DNA from: Perca fluviatilis
Taxonomy: Eukaryota; Chordata; Actinopteri; Perciformes; Percidae
Direction: 5' to 3'
Assembly (NCBI RefSeq): GCF_010015445.1
Contig: NC_053118.1
Location: 11,941,437 to 12,005,436 of the forward strand
DNA: 64,000 nt
In this document: positions 1 to 14,455 of the stretch, one piece after another
Numbering within the stretch: position 1 is the first letter of the stretch
How the letters are laid out: every line of letters begins with the position of its first letter
Notes under the pieces: generated by a model
The model's input: the letters and a program-made list of their open reading frames with translations, nothing else
Databases searched by the model: none
What the model was told of the DNA's origin: nothing
Made by a program: the position numbers and the translations under genes

Positions 1-519
1 TTATGCACTCTGCAGCTTATACATGTTTGCTCTTACGGTGCGAACCTGAACCCACCGACCATAATATTGCCTATAAGTCTGAGTTCGCTGTGTGCTACTG
101 ATACACCCTTCTCCAAATGAGCAACATACTCCCCTAACGCCTGACAGGATTTCAGTGAAATGAGAGCACTACAGGAGAACCTGGCTGCGCTTCAATCCCA
201 CTGACAGACTGAGACCGAGACAGTTTCTAAAACTCCTGAAAATCCCTAACACAGCAGATTAGCATTATGTGCTGTACTCTCTACAACACATCTGCAGAGT
301 GTCTACTGTTACACTGTCTTCCCCCTTCGCTAACCCGCTTCCAGAACAGGAGGCTATCAATACATTTCAGCCATTTAATATACAAAGCATCCTGCAGAAC
401 GGCTATCTATTCCTTACGAGCCCACACAAACAGTGCAAACATACAGTAGGAATTACCTATGTGAGTCACTCACATCGGCTGCAGCCAAAAAATAGCTAAA
501 CCCTGATAGTTGGCAGTGC

Positions 520-522
<3 letters not shown>

Positions 523-595
<73 letters not shown>
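523..595. repeat. (AC)n microsatellite
   Basis: About 36 uninterrupted AC units. Confidence 0.98.
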
Positions 596-596
<1 letters not shown>

Positions 597-1848
597 CAGG
601 AATGAGAAGCAGCAGATCAGAAATATCACTGGATGACTGACAAAACACAGACTGCAGCAGGGAGGGGCTTCGAACAATGAGCAGGTCGCCAGGGAAGCCT
701 TTGACGATCCCTGTCAATCAATGCCTGTCCTGCTATGTTGTCATGGAAACAACAAAGAGGGAGATATCAAAAGCAGCCAGACAAAAGACTGGCAGAGACA
801 GACATCTGTAAATATCACAGGCAGCAAGTGGACAGTTTTCGCGAACCATAAATGTAAAATATTAGGGATGAAACGTGGCTAACGTTGGTCTGAAATAAAT
901 TATCTCCCCATCTCTTTTGAGATGCTGCAACCATTCTGACAGGATGCTTAAATCTGAAGCATGCAGGGAAACTATTGAGAGCTACAGTAGGTATAAACTC
1001 TATCCGCTCAATCACGGCAACCTGAAGCTGTGTAATTCTGACTGGCGACTAGATTAAGCTCTTTCTCTCGTCCTGGACGCGCATATGCGGAGCAACACCA
1101 GCAGCAAGGGGCGGGCTTGGGAAGGGGCAGGGCTGGCGTGCCGTCCCTGGCGGTTTGGTTTGCCGAGTGGGTGATGGCTGTGAGCAGGGCCATCTGCACG
1201 GGCGCCAAAGCGCCTGTCACTTTTGCTCGAGGACGTGCCGCCATCAAGGAGACAGGCGGCAGCGTGGCCAGGATAGCACTGCAGACTCACTGTCACAAGC
1301 AGCAGCGATCAAGCTCGCCACCAGCCACGCCAGATCAACAACAACACACACCAAGAAAGCAAGAATTAGCATCCAAGTGTATCACTGATCTCCCGATACC
1401 TACACATACGGTTAATACACTGTTACACACAAAAAGGGACCTAAAATATGCCAAGTACCACAAAGGGTTTGTAAAAGCCCCTTTGGATGTTATAAAGAGC
1501 CTTTTTAAAAATGCATCATGCACAAATGGATTGACACACCCACTTTATGATGCTGTAAAGCACATGTTATCAAAGGCTTTCATGTCTCAGGCTACAAAAT
1601 ATACTTTAGGCGACAGACCTTTATTTGAGTAGAGACAAGAGCAAGTGTGTTCTGTTCTCATCTGCCTTATTTAGCATCATTCTTATTTAAATAAGAGAGG
1701 TCCAGAAGGACTTGCACAACTAAAGTACACATGAAGCACCCTTGATTCTGATTTGTATCAATTACCTATCTAATTTATAAAGATTAACCAATGATAGACG
1801 TCATTACAGATTTTGCATTTGCAATCTGTTCTCAGAGACCAGACCAGA

Positions 1849-1851
<3 letters not shown>

Positions 1852-1892
<41 letters not shown>
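1852..1892. repeat. (GA)n microsatellite
   Basis: About 20 pure GA units. Confidence 0.98.
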
Positions 1893-1897
<5 letters not shown>

Positions 1898-2578
1898 GCT
1901 CCTTTTGTGCTGAACAGATGACACTTTAAAATGATGTTTTTTTTTCTGATAAAAAGACTGTGGTGAACGCCCTGTATCCTGTCTCAACACAACACTGGGC
2001 CTCACAATGGGACAACATGATCGACCTAAGTGCTGATCATCTCTAAAACATTCTCCCTCACACACGGCTTGACTCTGCGTATGACTTGATTCTTGTAAAC
2101 GATACCAAATGAAATACAACCAGACACGTCAGCGTTTTGGCACGGAGTAAAGCAGAAACATATCACTCCTTTTCAAAACTTTGCTATCTTTCTCCGCCCT
2201 GCCCATTTTTGCCTTCTCCCTTTGCTTTGCTGAGAGTCTGCTGGTTGTTAAATCAATAAAACTCTCTGTCAGGCTCGCGGAGCTTCACCATTTGGCCGAT
2301 GTCAAAGCCAAACAAACCAGATAAGAAAGGCAGAGAGGCGATGAAACGAGAGAGAGGAAAAAGACGGGGATGAAACCAGTCAGCCTCCCCCTCACCACCA
2401 CCAGCCCCATTTCTCCAACACCCCTCCTTCTATTTATTTACACACATTTCTTTATTTATTTGATGTGAGTTTGGGAAGAGGGGGCAATCACGGCAGTCAT
2501 TTGCGGCACTAATGTCCAATCACGGGCCCCTTCACTCATGTGATTTAGGCAGTGTAGGAGTGGGTTCGCAGCAGAGAA

Positions 2579-2631
2579 TGGTGGGGTGGGGTGGGGGGGG
2601 GTAGGTGGTGGATGGAGGGGTGGGGGGGGGG
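2579..2631 (+). repeat. G-run tract (possible G-quadruplex)
   Basis: Successive runs of four to ten G separated by single T or A bases (GGGGTGGGGTGGGGGGGG, then GGAGGGGTGGGGGGGGGG) meet the loose rule for G-quadruplex formation. The G-rich strand is the template strand of tshz1. Confidence 0.7.
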
Positions 2632-5090
2632 CGCAGAGGCCGTTTAGGCCAGCCCCTAATAGGAAACTGGCAGTCTTATTCCTTCCCCAGATTCTGTTTG
2701 TCACCCGGCTCTCCATTACGTGCCTCTCAACCCTGATGGCTTTGGACAGGAGCTGATCAAAAAGCCATCGCTTGACCTACACGCCGTGGCAGAACGAGAC
2801 TCGCGCCCTGCACGGGGAGAGTGGGAGAGAGGGAGATGAGATAGACGAGGAGGGGGAGAAGGAGGGGTGTATGTCAGTGTATGTGCGGAGAGGAGAAAGA
2901 GTGCGGTGGAGAGGATGGAGGGAGGGAGGGAGGGAGGGAGGAGGAATGAGGAGGGAGGAGGGGGTGATAGCTCTCGGACCGGGACAAGAGGGCTGTAAAT
3001 AAAATGACATTATTATTTCCTCTGTCCCGTCATGTAGAAAAGCCAATTATGGTAATGCTGCTGCCGGCGTGTCAGAGGGAATGCTGGGATGTGCTTCCCG
3101 TGAAGCGGCTAACATGAGAGCAATGCCCTGATCAGGAACACAGGCCTCAGTTTGACAAGAGACTGTACAGATAGGAAGAAGAAGGGAGAGAGAGAGAGGG
3201 AGAGAAAGAGAGAGAGAGAAACAAGAGAGAGAAAGAGATATAAGGCCAATAACAAAGCTGCATCTGGGCCTTGTTTTCTTAACACATAGATATTAAGATA
3301 CCTGCAGGAGAAAGGATTCTTTTTTTTTTTAAATGTGCCCATGTCAGCTGACAAAATGAAGTTTGTGGGATCCACGGTCTGACGTTTATTCCTCCCATTT
3401 ACTTGTTATCGCCCTGATCATATTTCATTCTCACATTTCAGTGGCACGGAGTTGTGGAAATCTCTTTTAATTTTGCGCAAAATCAACAAGCAACAAAGCA
3501 AACACCCGTGAGGAGGCGTGCCGTACAGAATCTCATTAAGTGCAGCTCCATGATATGAAAATGGTTGAGAAGGCCTAACCTAATGAAAGCTATACTGTAG
3601 CAACCTGAAAAGTTCAGGAGTTCATGAATTATACTCTGTCACATCTCAAAATTTGACGAGATGAATTATGCAAAGACGACGCAGAGTGAGCCGGATATTG
3701 AGGGTGAAGGCGATCATTTACGTTAGAAGCTAATTCGTTCTCATCTCAGGCTTCACCAGGTATCCCGTTCTTAAAATGCCTGCTACGCTTGATGGAGGGG
3801 CTCTCCTTTAAAATAATTCCTCAGCTCCCTTTCTCCTTTCACTTCCCCTCCATCACCCCCTCTTTCTCTTTTTCTCCCACCCTCCTCCTCCTCCCCCTCT
3901 CTCCAAGCCTTGCTCACATGCCCACATGGGCCCCTCCCAAGCGGAATAATGGGAGCATATGGCCTAGGCAGCACCTACAGGGCCTTAAATAACTGCTGCA
4001 GCATTCCAGCTCGCTGTACCAATTTATCTCTAACCCCCCCCTCTCTACCCCATTTCAAAACACTTGGAGCCTGAGTTGAGCTCAGCAGACAGCGGGCGGA
4101 TGGGACAAGTTGTTCTTGAGACACATAGCTACATAATGGACTGACGTGGAAAGTGGTGCGAATGCGAATAAGTGCTGTGCAAACAACAGGATTAGTGGGG
4201 GAAATTCCGTATTATTGATATTTGTTGAGTCAGTATCGTTCCAATTTTGTCATATGTGCTGCCTGAGCAAGCACGAGTCCACCACCAGCCATTCCGGTGA
4301 TCGTTGGCGCCGGTGGCTCCATGCAAACACTTCAAGTCATGTTGAGTTACAGTTGGCCAGCAGCATTATGTAAAGTCGCACCACTGATCTTTTAGAGAGC
4401 AGTTTGTTAGTGTGTTTTGCCTTGCAAGCAGGAGGGCAACGTGTGGATTGCCTGCCAGTCTGTGGTCCGTAGCTCGATAACTAGAGGACAGACAGAGATA
4501 AAACTAAATCTTCCTGGATTTTGGGAGGCTGTTCTGTGATCAAAAAGGGTTCAGGTTCAAGGTCTTTATCGGCTAATGCCGTTTTGTAACAACTTTGGGG
4601 AAGATATCGATCTTCTACTTGGTCACGTTACAATCAGCTAGATAACTAAATGTGCACACTATAGATTGATGTGGGGCATTGTTGTTCTGGGGTCAGAGGT
4701 TAAGGCAGGTAGCCACTGCTAAGCTGGTACAGTACAGGTCATGCTCTCATGTAAATATGTCAATATGTCCCACAGACATCCTTCTATCCGACCTCCAGAG
4801 AATGTTATATGGATTGATGGGCCTATGTGGAGGTATTTGTGTATATGATCGTGTGTGTGTTTTTGTGTGTCTATGTGTGTGTGTGTGTGTGTGTGTGGGG
4901 GGTGTAAGTGAGAGAGAGTGAGTGTGAAAGGTGCTGCTGTTTTATTTATAGAGCAAGCGCTATTTATACCCAACTCAAAGATCAGTTCAGAGAAGCAGCT
5001 TGTGGGCCACAGCCAAGATCACTCTCCATTACTGTGCATGCACAAAAGCCACACACACAAAAGTCACACACAAGTCACACACATACTAAC

Positions 5091-5093
<3 letters not shown>

Positions 5094-5142
<49 letters not shown>
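5094..5142. repeat. (CA)n microsatellite
   Basis: About 24 CA units, followed by TATATACT and shorter imperfect CA tracts to 5170. Confidence 0.97.
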
Positions 5143-5148
<6 letters not shown>

Positions 5149-6059
5149 CTAACACACACACTAACACACACAAACAGTCACGCATACTGAAGCTGGAGCG
5201 GCAAGCACACAGCACAGTCTCCGCTTTTTACACATGCATGCAGTAACAACACAGGGCACACGGAGACATTTACAGTATATCCAGCCGTGTGTTAGTTGGT
5301 GAAGAGGTGGATGGGGGGCACACTGACTGACTGAGTGTTCTTCATGGAGTACAGCAGGCTTTAACATGCTGGGGGATCAATACAGTGAACCAGCGCCAAT
5401 CGATTGCAATTCATCTGGCTTATTTTTTATTTTCTTTTGCATTTCATTCTCACCCACTCACACTGTGCACTGAGCTGCTGCTGCTGTCCTGCGAAGCAAT
5501 ACATAAATAAACATACACACATATGCCTACACATAAACACAATAACACGTACACACACCTGAGTGTGAAACGATTGCACACTCCGCGCAAACGTGGGTTC
5601 AATAAACCCGTATGGAATTTATTTATTTTTATTGAGCATATCAGCCCATCATGGTCTTCTCTGCATAACAAGGCCTGTATAATTAAACCATAAATTTCAG
5701 TGCGCTCCTTTAATTACCACAGACAATGTCAGGAGGCAGCAGAGTAAACAAATGGCTTTGAAGTGAGCAAGAAAAAAAGAAAATGCTTCGACACAGCCAT
5801 GGAGAAGCTGTTCATTTTGGTGGGGATGTTGTTGCACTTGAAAAGGAGGAACTGTTCAAAAGAGTGTACGTGCATGGGGAGTACAGTATGTATTTCTTTT
5901 CCCCTCCTGCCTTTTCTAAGAATGCTTTTGAGGGATGCAGGTTTGCTGTAGAGTGAAGGGAGGGATAATCAGTGCAAGTGTATCGCTGCGAGCATGACGA
6001 TGTGCAAATATGTATATTTGGATAAGCATGGCACGCTTGCAACAACTAATAAAGTTAGG

Positions 6060-6061
<2 letters not shown>

Positions 6062-6092
<31 letters not shown>

Positions 6093-6254
6093 GCATGTGT
6101 TTAAGCATTTGTTTTACCGGAAAAGGAAGTGCGTTTGTTTTTGTATGTAATTTATTGGGTGGTTTTTGTCCCTCTTGACCATGACTGAAGACATCTGCAG
6201 AGCTGTGTGTCCTATACAGTATATATATGAGTGTGTGTATACAGTATATGGTGA

Positions 6255-6285
<31 letters not shown>

Positions 6286-6298
6286 TGTGTGTGTGGGG

Positions 6299-6337
<39 letters not shown>
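6062..6337. repeat. two (GT)n microsatellites
   Basis: A pure GT array covers 6062-6091 and an interrupted one 6255-6337; about 160 bp of ordinary sequence lies between. Confidence 0.95.
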
Positions 6338-6343
<6 letters not shown>

Positions 6344-6384
6344 CATGTACGCTTTAGGTCAATGTCAACACACAGACCTGCTTC

Positions 6385-6535
6385 CCAGCAGCTTAGCTAA
6401 TTACACAAGAGCCCTGAAGGCCACTTAGAACAGGTTAGCTAATTAACAAACAGGCTGATTACAGATTAATTGAGAGGTGTTCCTAATCTTCACCCCTAAA
6501 CGCAATGACAAACGCTAACTGGCGCTAATTAGGCC
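6385..6535. promoter_or_regulatory. candidate enhancer with repeated TTAGCTAATTA
   Basis: Two near-identical sites, TTAGCTAATTA (6393-6403) and TTAGCTAATTAAC (6435-6447), lie 42 bp apart. They are followed by AGATTAATTGA (about 6463) and GCTAATTAGG (about 6524). The block is unique sequence directly after a GT array. TAATTA cores are bound by many homeodomain proteins. Enhancer function is inference. Confidence 0.3.
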
Positions 6536-7046
6536 GGTATGGAGAGCCGAGAGTGGAGGTTGTATTTACAGTTACCGTCGCTCATGTGGACGTGTGGCTT
6601 ATATCCAGCTGCCGTTTACAGATTCGCCAAGCACATAAAACTTCACTGAAACTTCTTGGACCCAAAAAATGTGAACCTGAACAGTTTCATCAGCAGCCTT
6701 TTTTAGGCTGTTCGCAATCTAAACAGCCTGCGTGTGTATTTTTTTGTATTGTATTTTGAATTATTTTGTGAATTAGCGCCTTGGTATTATTCCAATTTTA
6801 ATTATTATTATCAATTTTGATAATAAGTTAACATTGCTTGTACACTGTAATTACTATTACAGTGTCCTCTCAGTTTCGTAACTTTATTATATCACATCGG
6901 CAGTACATTTTTTAAGCAATCTCCCAGTCTAAGCTTCGAGGTCCGAGTAACTTGATATTAATGTCCCGCACTTTCTTTGAAAACTCCCCCTCATATGTTC
7001 ACTGAATGCAGTGTTAAGACTATAATGTTTGCAGTTGACCTTTCAA

Positions 7047-7058
7047 TGTGTGTGTGTG

Positions 7059-7114
<56 letters not shown>
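7047..7114. repeat. (TG)n microsatellite
   Basis: About 33 TG units with one CC interruption near 7059. Confidence 0.97.
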
Positions 7115-7116
<2 letters not shown>

Positions 7117-7307
7117 ATTTGGGTGCATTCGTGTCTAGTGAAAACGTAACCTGAAACGGCTGCAACACAAAGGGTTACGATGGATTACAACGGCAAAGTG
7201 AAGAGAAATAGGCCCCTCAGCAGGGATCTGAACCATCACCCATCTGTGTGACGATCACCTGCCAATAGAAAATAGACTCCCTCACCCACACCACCCCCTC
7301 CTCCACC

Positions 7308-7639
<332 letters not shown>

Positions 7640-8302
7640 CTGTGCCTTTTAAGCTGCCCCCCCCCAAACACACACTCTCAAATTCCACCTGGCCTTTTTT
7701 AACCTCTGACCCCACCCTCCATCCTATAATCCTTCCCTCCATCCGTCCCACCTCTGCTTCCTTCTGTCTTCTACACCACCTGCGCTTTTAAATCCCCACA
7801 TTAGGACGGACCACTTACCTGAACACACGCACGCGCGCACGCACACATGCACGCACACACACACCCATTGCAAGTAAATACACACACAAACACACACGAG
7901 TAAACGCATGCAAGCACCCTTACCCAAAATCCCAGGGAACACACACAAACATACACAAGTATATACAAACACACACACACACACATGCACTGTGCCTGAC
8001 AAGACAACAGCCAGCAGCAGCTGCTTCCATCTCCTAGCAACGGCCAGCCTGATAGATGACCCAACGATGGATAATTACCGTAAATCACCACAGCTCACAC
8101 ACTAGAGGAGAGACAGGGGCGAGGGAGCTTGAGACAGACTGAGAAAGAGAAAGAGAAAAAGAGAGAGAGAGAGAGAGAGAGAAGGGACTGAAAGGGATCA
8201 GAAATAGAGGGCTGGGATTGGTCATGTGTGCACTAATGCACCTTGATGAGCTCAAATTCATCTGCCTTTTAAAGTACACGCACAATGTAGAAATGCAGAC
8301 CC

Positions 8303-8407
<105 letters not shown>

Positions 8408-11400
8408 TATATGCAATATTCATGCACAGGGGCACACAACATAAACCTGTATACCTGCATGAACATGCAAATGCACATCTGCATATATACAAATGTTTGG
8501 CGAGTTTACAACACGCAAGCACACTCACACGTTCATATGGGGCAGCATCGTCGCTGTAATCTGAAACCGCAGGCCCCGCCTCCCTACAGACTGTCACAAA
8601 TCATTCATTCTTTTACACAAAGGGGCCAATCAAAGGCCAAACGGTGCTGTAGGTGTGGGTCGAGATGCTAATTGTGTAGAGCAGGGGGTATATACTGAAA
8701 AGAATGAACTAATGCCTGACAAAATATTATAAATGTTTTTGGGCAGTGTTATATATGGTGATGTTAAACGAGCTTCAAGTTTCCCTGAATAGGACTTGAT
8801 TTCTAATAACATGTTGATAATCTTCAAACCCTCCGTTGACGAGGATTAAACAACTGTGCATGTCATGCCCGGCTGACATGCAGCCTGTGCTCCATCTATT
8901 CTAAATTTAGCAAACATGACAAACTACCTCCAGAAGTTTTTAAATAATTGCACACCGGACAAAGTTTACTCCAAATTATCAACAGATCTTCAATATGCAC
9001 ACACAGCTGCTCCATTTACTTCCCCTTCATTTTCTGCTCTCCCAGACATGCAATCTGTCCCTCTCTTTCCCGTCTTTCTTCCCTCCCTCTTCCCTCCCTC
9101 CCTCCCTCCCTGTGCGAGTCCTGGCTGCTGCAGACATTTGATCTGGCTGCCTTGTGATAGATTGACAGGTAATGAGGAGGTTGAAGGGGCGTTGGAGACA
9201 GGAGCAGGTGTTCAGCACAGTCTTTTTGGCCAGCGCTAAGCTGCCATGTCCTTCACTGCTGCACCGCACCAATCCGCTTCCTCCCTCTTTCCCTCCTTCT
9301 TTCCTTCCTTCTTTCCACCATCCCCTCTTTTCTCTTCCTGAGAGAAGAGGACTATGCAATCCATCACACGGTGACACGGTCCGACATGGACTGTCTTTAT
9401 ATGGGGAAAAACGCATGGGCTGTGGAAATAAATAGAGAAACGAACACCGAGTCCCATGCTGGCAGCAGCAAACTAGGCCTCGGACTGATCAGTCAAACTG
9501 AGTCGAGGAGAGGATGAGACTGATTTGGAGCATCCCGTGTAGAGGAGACCGATACGGGTTATTAAGATGCTGATACTGGCACCGACATGACTTCTATCAT
9601 GCTAAAAAGATTTCATTCTTATGTGTATCCCCTCAAAATGTACCCTTGGTAGTTTAGAAACAGCATTTCAACCACTATACAATTACAAAAGTCTCTTGAA
9701 AGCCAAACTAATGACATTCCTTTTAGATTTAGAAGCTCTGCAAGGTGGGGAATGCAGGGTTTCATCGCAGGATTTACACACTTCAGATGGTGAGTAAATC
9801 CTCCCACACCACACTGAGGTGCATTTTTTGGTCAGCCACCAGAAATAAAAACATTACTTACACTTTCACATTCACTTGCTGTAGTCAGGCAGAAATCTGA
9901 ACTACATCATATCAAAAGGTGGGCAGCTTTGTCTGGCCGAAATCCAACAGGAAGCCAATATCAGGAAACATACAGTACTGTACATATCGGTCTGACGCTA
10001 CACCTATCTGAGTCATTCTACACTTTGACCTGTTTCAATCCTGCTGACATAGCGAAGCACCACTGTGCATCGTACCTCACAAACTAAGGAGGAGGAAAAA
10101 GCAGAGAGGAGGAGGATGAGTGGGAAGACAAAGCAGAAATCTGAGGATGTGGAGAAGGAAGTACGACTGAGTCTAAGTATATGGGCTGCAAGTGGATGTG
10201 AGTGTTTTACAATGTGCAGAAAAGATCATAATTGCTACTGAGTGAGGGATTGTTGCTTTGCTGCATTTAGGCATTGTTTTGGTTGCATTTCACAGGTAAA
10301 GATGTCAAGCAGAGCTAAATGCATCAACAAAAAAAATCACAACAAAATTCATGTCTTACACTGGTCAGAATTCAGTGCAGGAAAAATCTTTGTTCGGAGG
10401 TTTTTAACCTGTAATTCATGGCATGCTTAACCCAAAATGACTAGAGTTTGCTGCAGTTGGCTCGGTGATTTTTCAATCCAAACTAATTTGTGGTGTACTG
10501 GGTGGGAAACTTTCTCTCTGTCGAATTTCTGCGGGACATATGGCCAAGGGCTAAGGTGGAAACCAACAGCTCTGCTAAAGCGACTACTGTAGCTTTGAAA
10601 ACACCTTAAAGGCAGTTAGGGTGGAGCTTGTATTGTCGTCATAGGAGCCAGTGGGGGGAAAAACAAGGCTTGAGCCTATAAATCCACCCCTCTGGTTTAT
10701 TACCCAACATTAAAGGACATGTCACCCTCCTAAATCAGCAGGCCGAGAGGAGACAGAAGGCTAAAACGGGAGCATTTGCATGTTCCCTCAAACATTCCTG
10801 AGAGGTGAACAAACCGCCCGACCACCTACCTCCAGTTATAGCAACACCATAGTTCAAACAATTTGAGATTACTCACTACATGATGGAGGCCATCAGCTTG
10901 CTGTCATGATGGATCTTTCTGAAGCAAAGGGCGGGTTAAGATTATGAAGAGAAATGTATGTTGTTCCGGTTTTGTTTTTATCAGGATTTTCCTACAAAGG
11001 GATTTAAACATCCAGCACTTGGTCAGACGTGTCTTTCCTTCATAGCTGCAAAAACAGCTTCACCTGGACAGTCTTACAGACAGTTTAATTATTTCAAGTA
11101 ACGCGAGATAAGAGTGTATAGAATTAAAGAGGAAGCCACCGGGCTTAAAATTAGCCTTTCCCAATTGTCACCGTACTCAAAGAGAACCTGTTTTCTGAAG
11201 AAAAAAATGAAAAAACTGAGAAAAAAAAACGTCATTGACGCGCAATCACATTCAAACACACTCGCCTGTCAGTTTATAACTCTCCTACTCTCACACCCAC
11301 ACACCCACACACACTATGACACAGTCGCACACACAGACCAAACGTTGTCCAACACACAAATAGACACCCACACATACACACTTTTTAAGCCCTCGCCTGG

Positions 11401-12471
11401 CATCAGCTGTCACACAACCTGTCTCGAAGAACTAAGCAGAGACAGACGCTGTCAACTTAGAGTGCCTCAAATGCCCACATCCAGCCAGGCAGAGGAGAAA
11501 TCAAGCCTGTCTCCCAGTATAATTTGCGCTAATCCTTCATGGGAGATAGTAAAGTCTATGGCATATCTGCCTAATAGCATCAGTCACCGGCAGGTTCTAA
11601 TCTCATATTTAGACCCATTTCCATCACGGACTGACGACAAAGCACCAGCACAAAGTGTGATTACCTTCTTATTTTTTACATTTCTGCATGACTTGACTCC
11701 TGATAATGGTGGTGGTGGTGGTGGGGGGGGGGAGGTGTTTAAAACACGAGAAGCTGAAACTTTGAGGTTCTTTTCTTAGTGGAGGAAAGACGAAAGTCAT
11801 TTCAGGCAACTACAGACGACAGGTAGACGGAAAAGAAAGAGGAGTAAAGTAAGTGGCGAACTGTATCGGGAGAGAAAAAGTGGAGGCAAAGAGAGTGAAA
11901 ACCTTTCAGTCAAGAGCCTGCACACACACATTTACACATCCTCACGCACGCACACCCTTACACACTCTCCTTTTCAAAGCACTTTACAACCTGTGGTGTT
12001 TGTCCTGCTCTGCTGGCTGCTTTACCACGTGCATTTCAATGCCGACTGGAGTGCATCCCTCTCTTTCAGACAGCGCCATAAAAGACGACACACACAATAA
12101 GAACTCTTTTCAGCCGAGTGGGCTGCCGGGTTGGGGAGGAGGAATAGGGGAGCACCTCCAAAACCGCCACAGCACTTCAACTCTCAGGGCACAATGAGGT
12201 GCTGAGCCTTGATGAATACTAAGAGATTATGCATACAGATGACAAACAGAACAGAAACAAACTACACAACGTGTTGGGATGTAAAGTCCTTTAGCTGCAG
12301 AGTGTGTGTTGTCTGCGTGCGAGTCTCCAAGAGTGACCTGACGAAAGCAGGGAGACAAAAAAAAAAGAAAGAAGGGGAGGTGGCGCAAGGATCCTAATGA
12401 AGCCGTAAATCAGAGTCCGATGAGAACAGGCTCTGAAGGAGGATCACATCACTGGAGATCAATGCAGACAG

Positions 12472-12473
<2 letters not shown>

Positions 12474-12530
<57 letters not shown>

Positions 12531-12544
12531 GCGCACACACACAC
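12474..12544. repeat. (CA)n microsatellite
   Basis: The array is pure to about 12526, then has GCACGCG interruptions that keep purine-pyrimidine alternation. Confidence 0.97.
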
Positions 12545-13173
12545 GATATAAAGACAAGAACAGTCAGACGTAAGCACATGCCAGAATTCCCAAATGAGGC
12601 CGACTTACAAGGCACAAGCATATAAGTATATGAGCATATACACCCACATTCATTCTACACACACACACACACACGCACACACAGAGTGACACACACTCTC
12701 ATCTACAATCTATTAAAGTTCCTCCATGCCGCCCCCCCCCCACCCAGAACCCACCCATGGGCTCAGGAGTCCCACCTCCTTGTTCAATCCCGCTCGTCTG
12801 AATAATATCGGCCGTGATGAATGGCGCCATAACTCTGATATCCACAATCAATCTCTGCTTTAAAGACACATCCATCTTCTGTAATGCTGACGGTGGCGGG
12901 GTGGGGAGGGGGTGGCGGTGGGGTGCTCGTCTGACCTCCTAGAGGGAGGGTGGAGTAGGGGAGAGAGGGTGCCGATGGAAGGAAGAAGGGGGCCGGGGAG
13001 TGGGGGTGGGCACTGAGTGATGTCTGTCAGCTCACATCTGGCTGCAAAAATAAATGAGGCTTATGAAGACAAATGAAAAGGGGCCGTCTTCCCTGTCCCC
13101 CACCTCCCTGACACACACTCACACAGAGACGCACAAAATGCACAGAGAGGACAGAGGAAGGAGGTGAAAAGAC

Positions 13174-13209
<36 letters not shown>

Positions 13210-14160
13210 AGCTGTATAGGAGAGGTGAGAAGAAATAGAGCCCAGTTTTTCTGCATCTCAAAGCTACTTCTCTCTCTCCTGATCTCCTTATAAACACTGA
13301 CGTCGGTGGAAACAGATGTACTGAGTAGCCGGTAGGTGTCAAAATATGCTTCAGAACTGTAGCAGAACGGTGTGAACAAGATGGTTTTATTGTGCTTTAG
13401 CTGAACTTGGCTGCACATTACAATCAATGAAAAGCTTTTACTGCTCAAGACCGTTTCCTCAACAAGTAAAAAAAAAAAGGAAAACAAAGATGTCAAAATG
13501 GCCACCGTGTGACGGACCCTCTCCACCCTGAACTTATACCTATGGCTGTGTGTGTACGGAGGAGGGGGGCAGGGAACTATTTAGTGGGCTGGGGGGGTTT
13601 TAAGAGTGAACTATCCATGACCTGTTGGGAGGGTCACCCCTCAGTGACACCGCCACTGAATATTCTTCTTAATGATGTACCACGTCTTTTAACCCCCGCA
13701 GACAAAGCAAGGAAACATTATACTGTCAGGAGGGCTCCCCCACAACTTCTTCTTTTTTACTCTTTTTTCCCCCTCAATCACTCTCTCTCTCTTTCTCTGT
13801 GTCTGCTCGCCACCTCGTGCTGCCCCAAGTTGGATTTTTAATTATTAAACAGAGAATTTCACCCAAAGTATTTTAACCGCACTGACTGCTAGAAGTAGAA
13901 ACATAGGTCTGTTTAGTCTGGTAGTGTGAGCGAGCGTGCATAGTTTCCATAATTTTATGTATTTGAAATCCCTAGAATGCCATAAGTCCTAAACTATGGA
14001 AATTGCACCTTGCATTTAATATTGGTAGCCCCCAACACCTGGTTGTGTTAACTTATTAAAAGACATAAAACTTGGATTTATTCACTGTGATAAGATATGC
14101 AGTTCTGGCTACTGAATGGTAACATTGGTCTGGAATTATATGATTTTTTTAGCTATATTT

Positions 14161-14455
14161 ACCTCCGCCGAGTAGGTTATGTTTTTGTTTCAGTTTGTCC
14201 AGGATTACGGAACAAATACTGGCCCTATTTTCAGGAAACTTTGTGGAAGGGTGTAGCGTGGGCCAAGAAAGAAGCCCTTTGATCCGATTCACGGGCAGAC
14301 ATACATCATTTTTCACTTTCAGTAACAATGAGAGATAGGCGTTTGTGCTGCATTCAATTGTAATGTATAATCGGAAAAAATTAGTTCCCGACTTAAAAAT
14401 TAGAGATAGGACATGGACAGGCGGAGGTCTGCGCTCTCAAAGTGCCCTTCTAGTT
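14161..14455. repeat. dispersed repeat with ACCTCCGCC / GGCGGAGGT ends
   Basis: The block starts ACCTCCGCCGAGTAGGTTAT and later has a GGATTACGGAACAAATACTG-type core, then a 'GTGGAAGGGTGTAGC' segment, and ends with GGCGGAGGTCTGCGCTCTC and AGTGCCCTTCTAGTT. I recognise this as a degenerate copy of a repeat widespread in fish and other animals, with inverted CTCCGCC termini. Its transposon class is not clear to me. It is the only dispersed repeat I recognise inside tshz1 intron 1. Confidence 0.65.

Noticed and set aside
1117..1632. 171-codon plus-strand open frame
   Set aside because: It has no recognisable motif, spans an abrupt base-composition change, and lies inside tshz1 intron on the opposite strand.
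11114..11779. 221-codon plus-strand open frame
   Set aside because: It is a low-complexity mixture of CACA-rich and A-rich sequence with a poly-Gly stretch from a GGT/G tract; no family resemblance.
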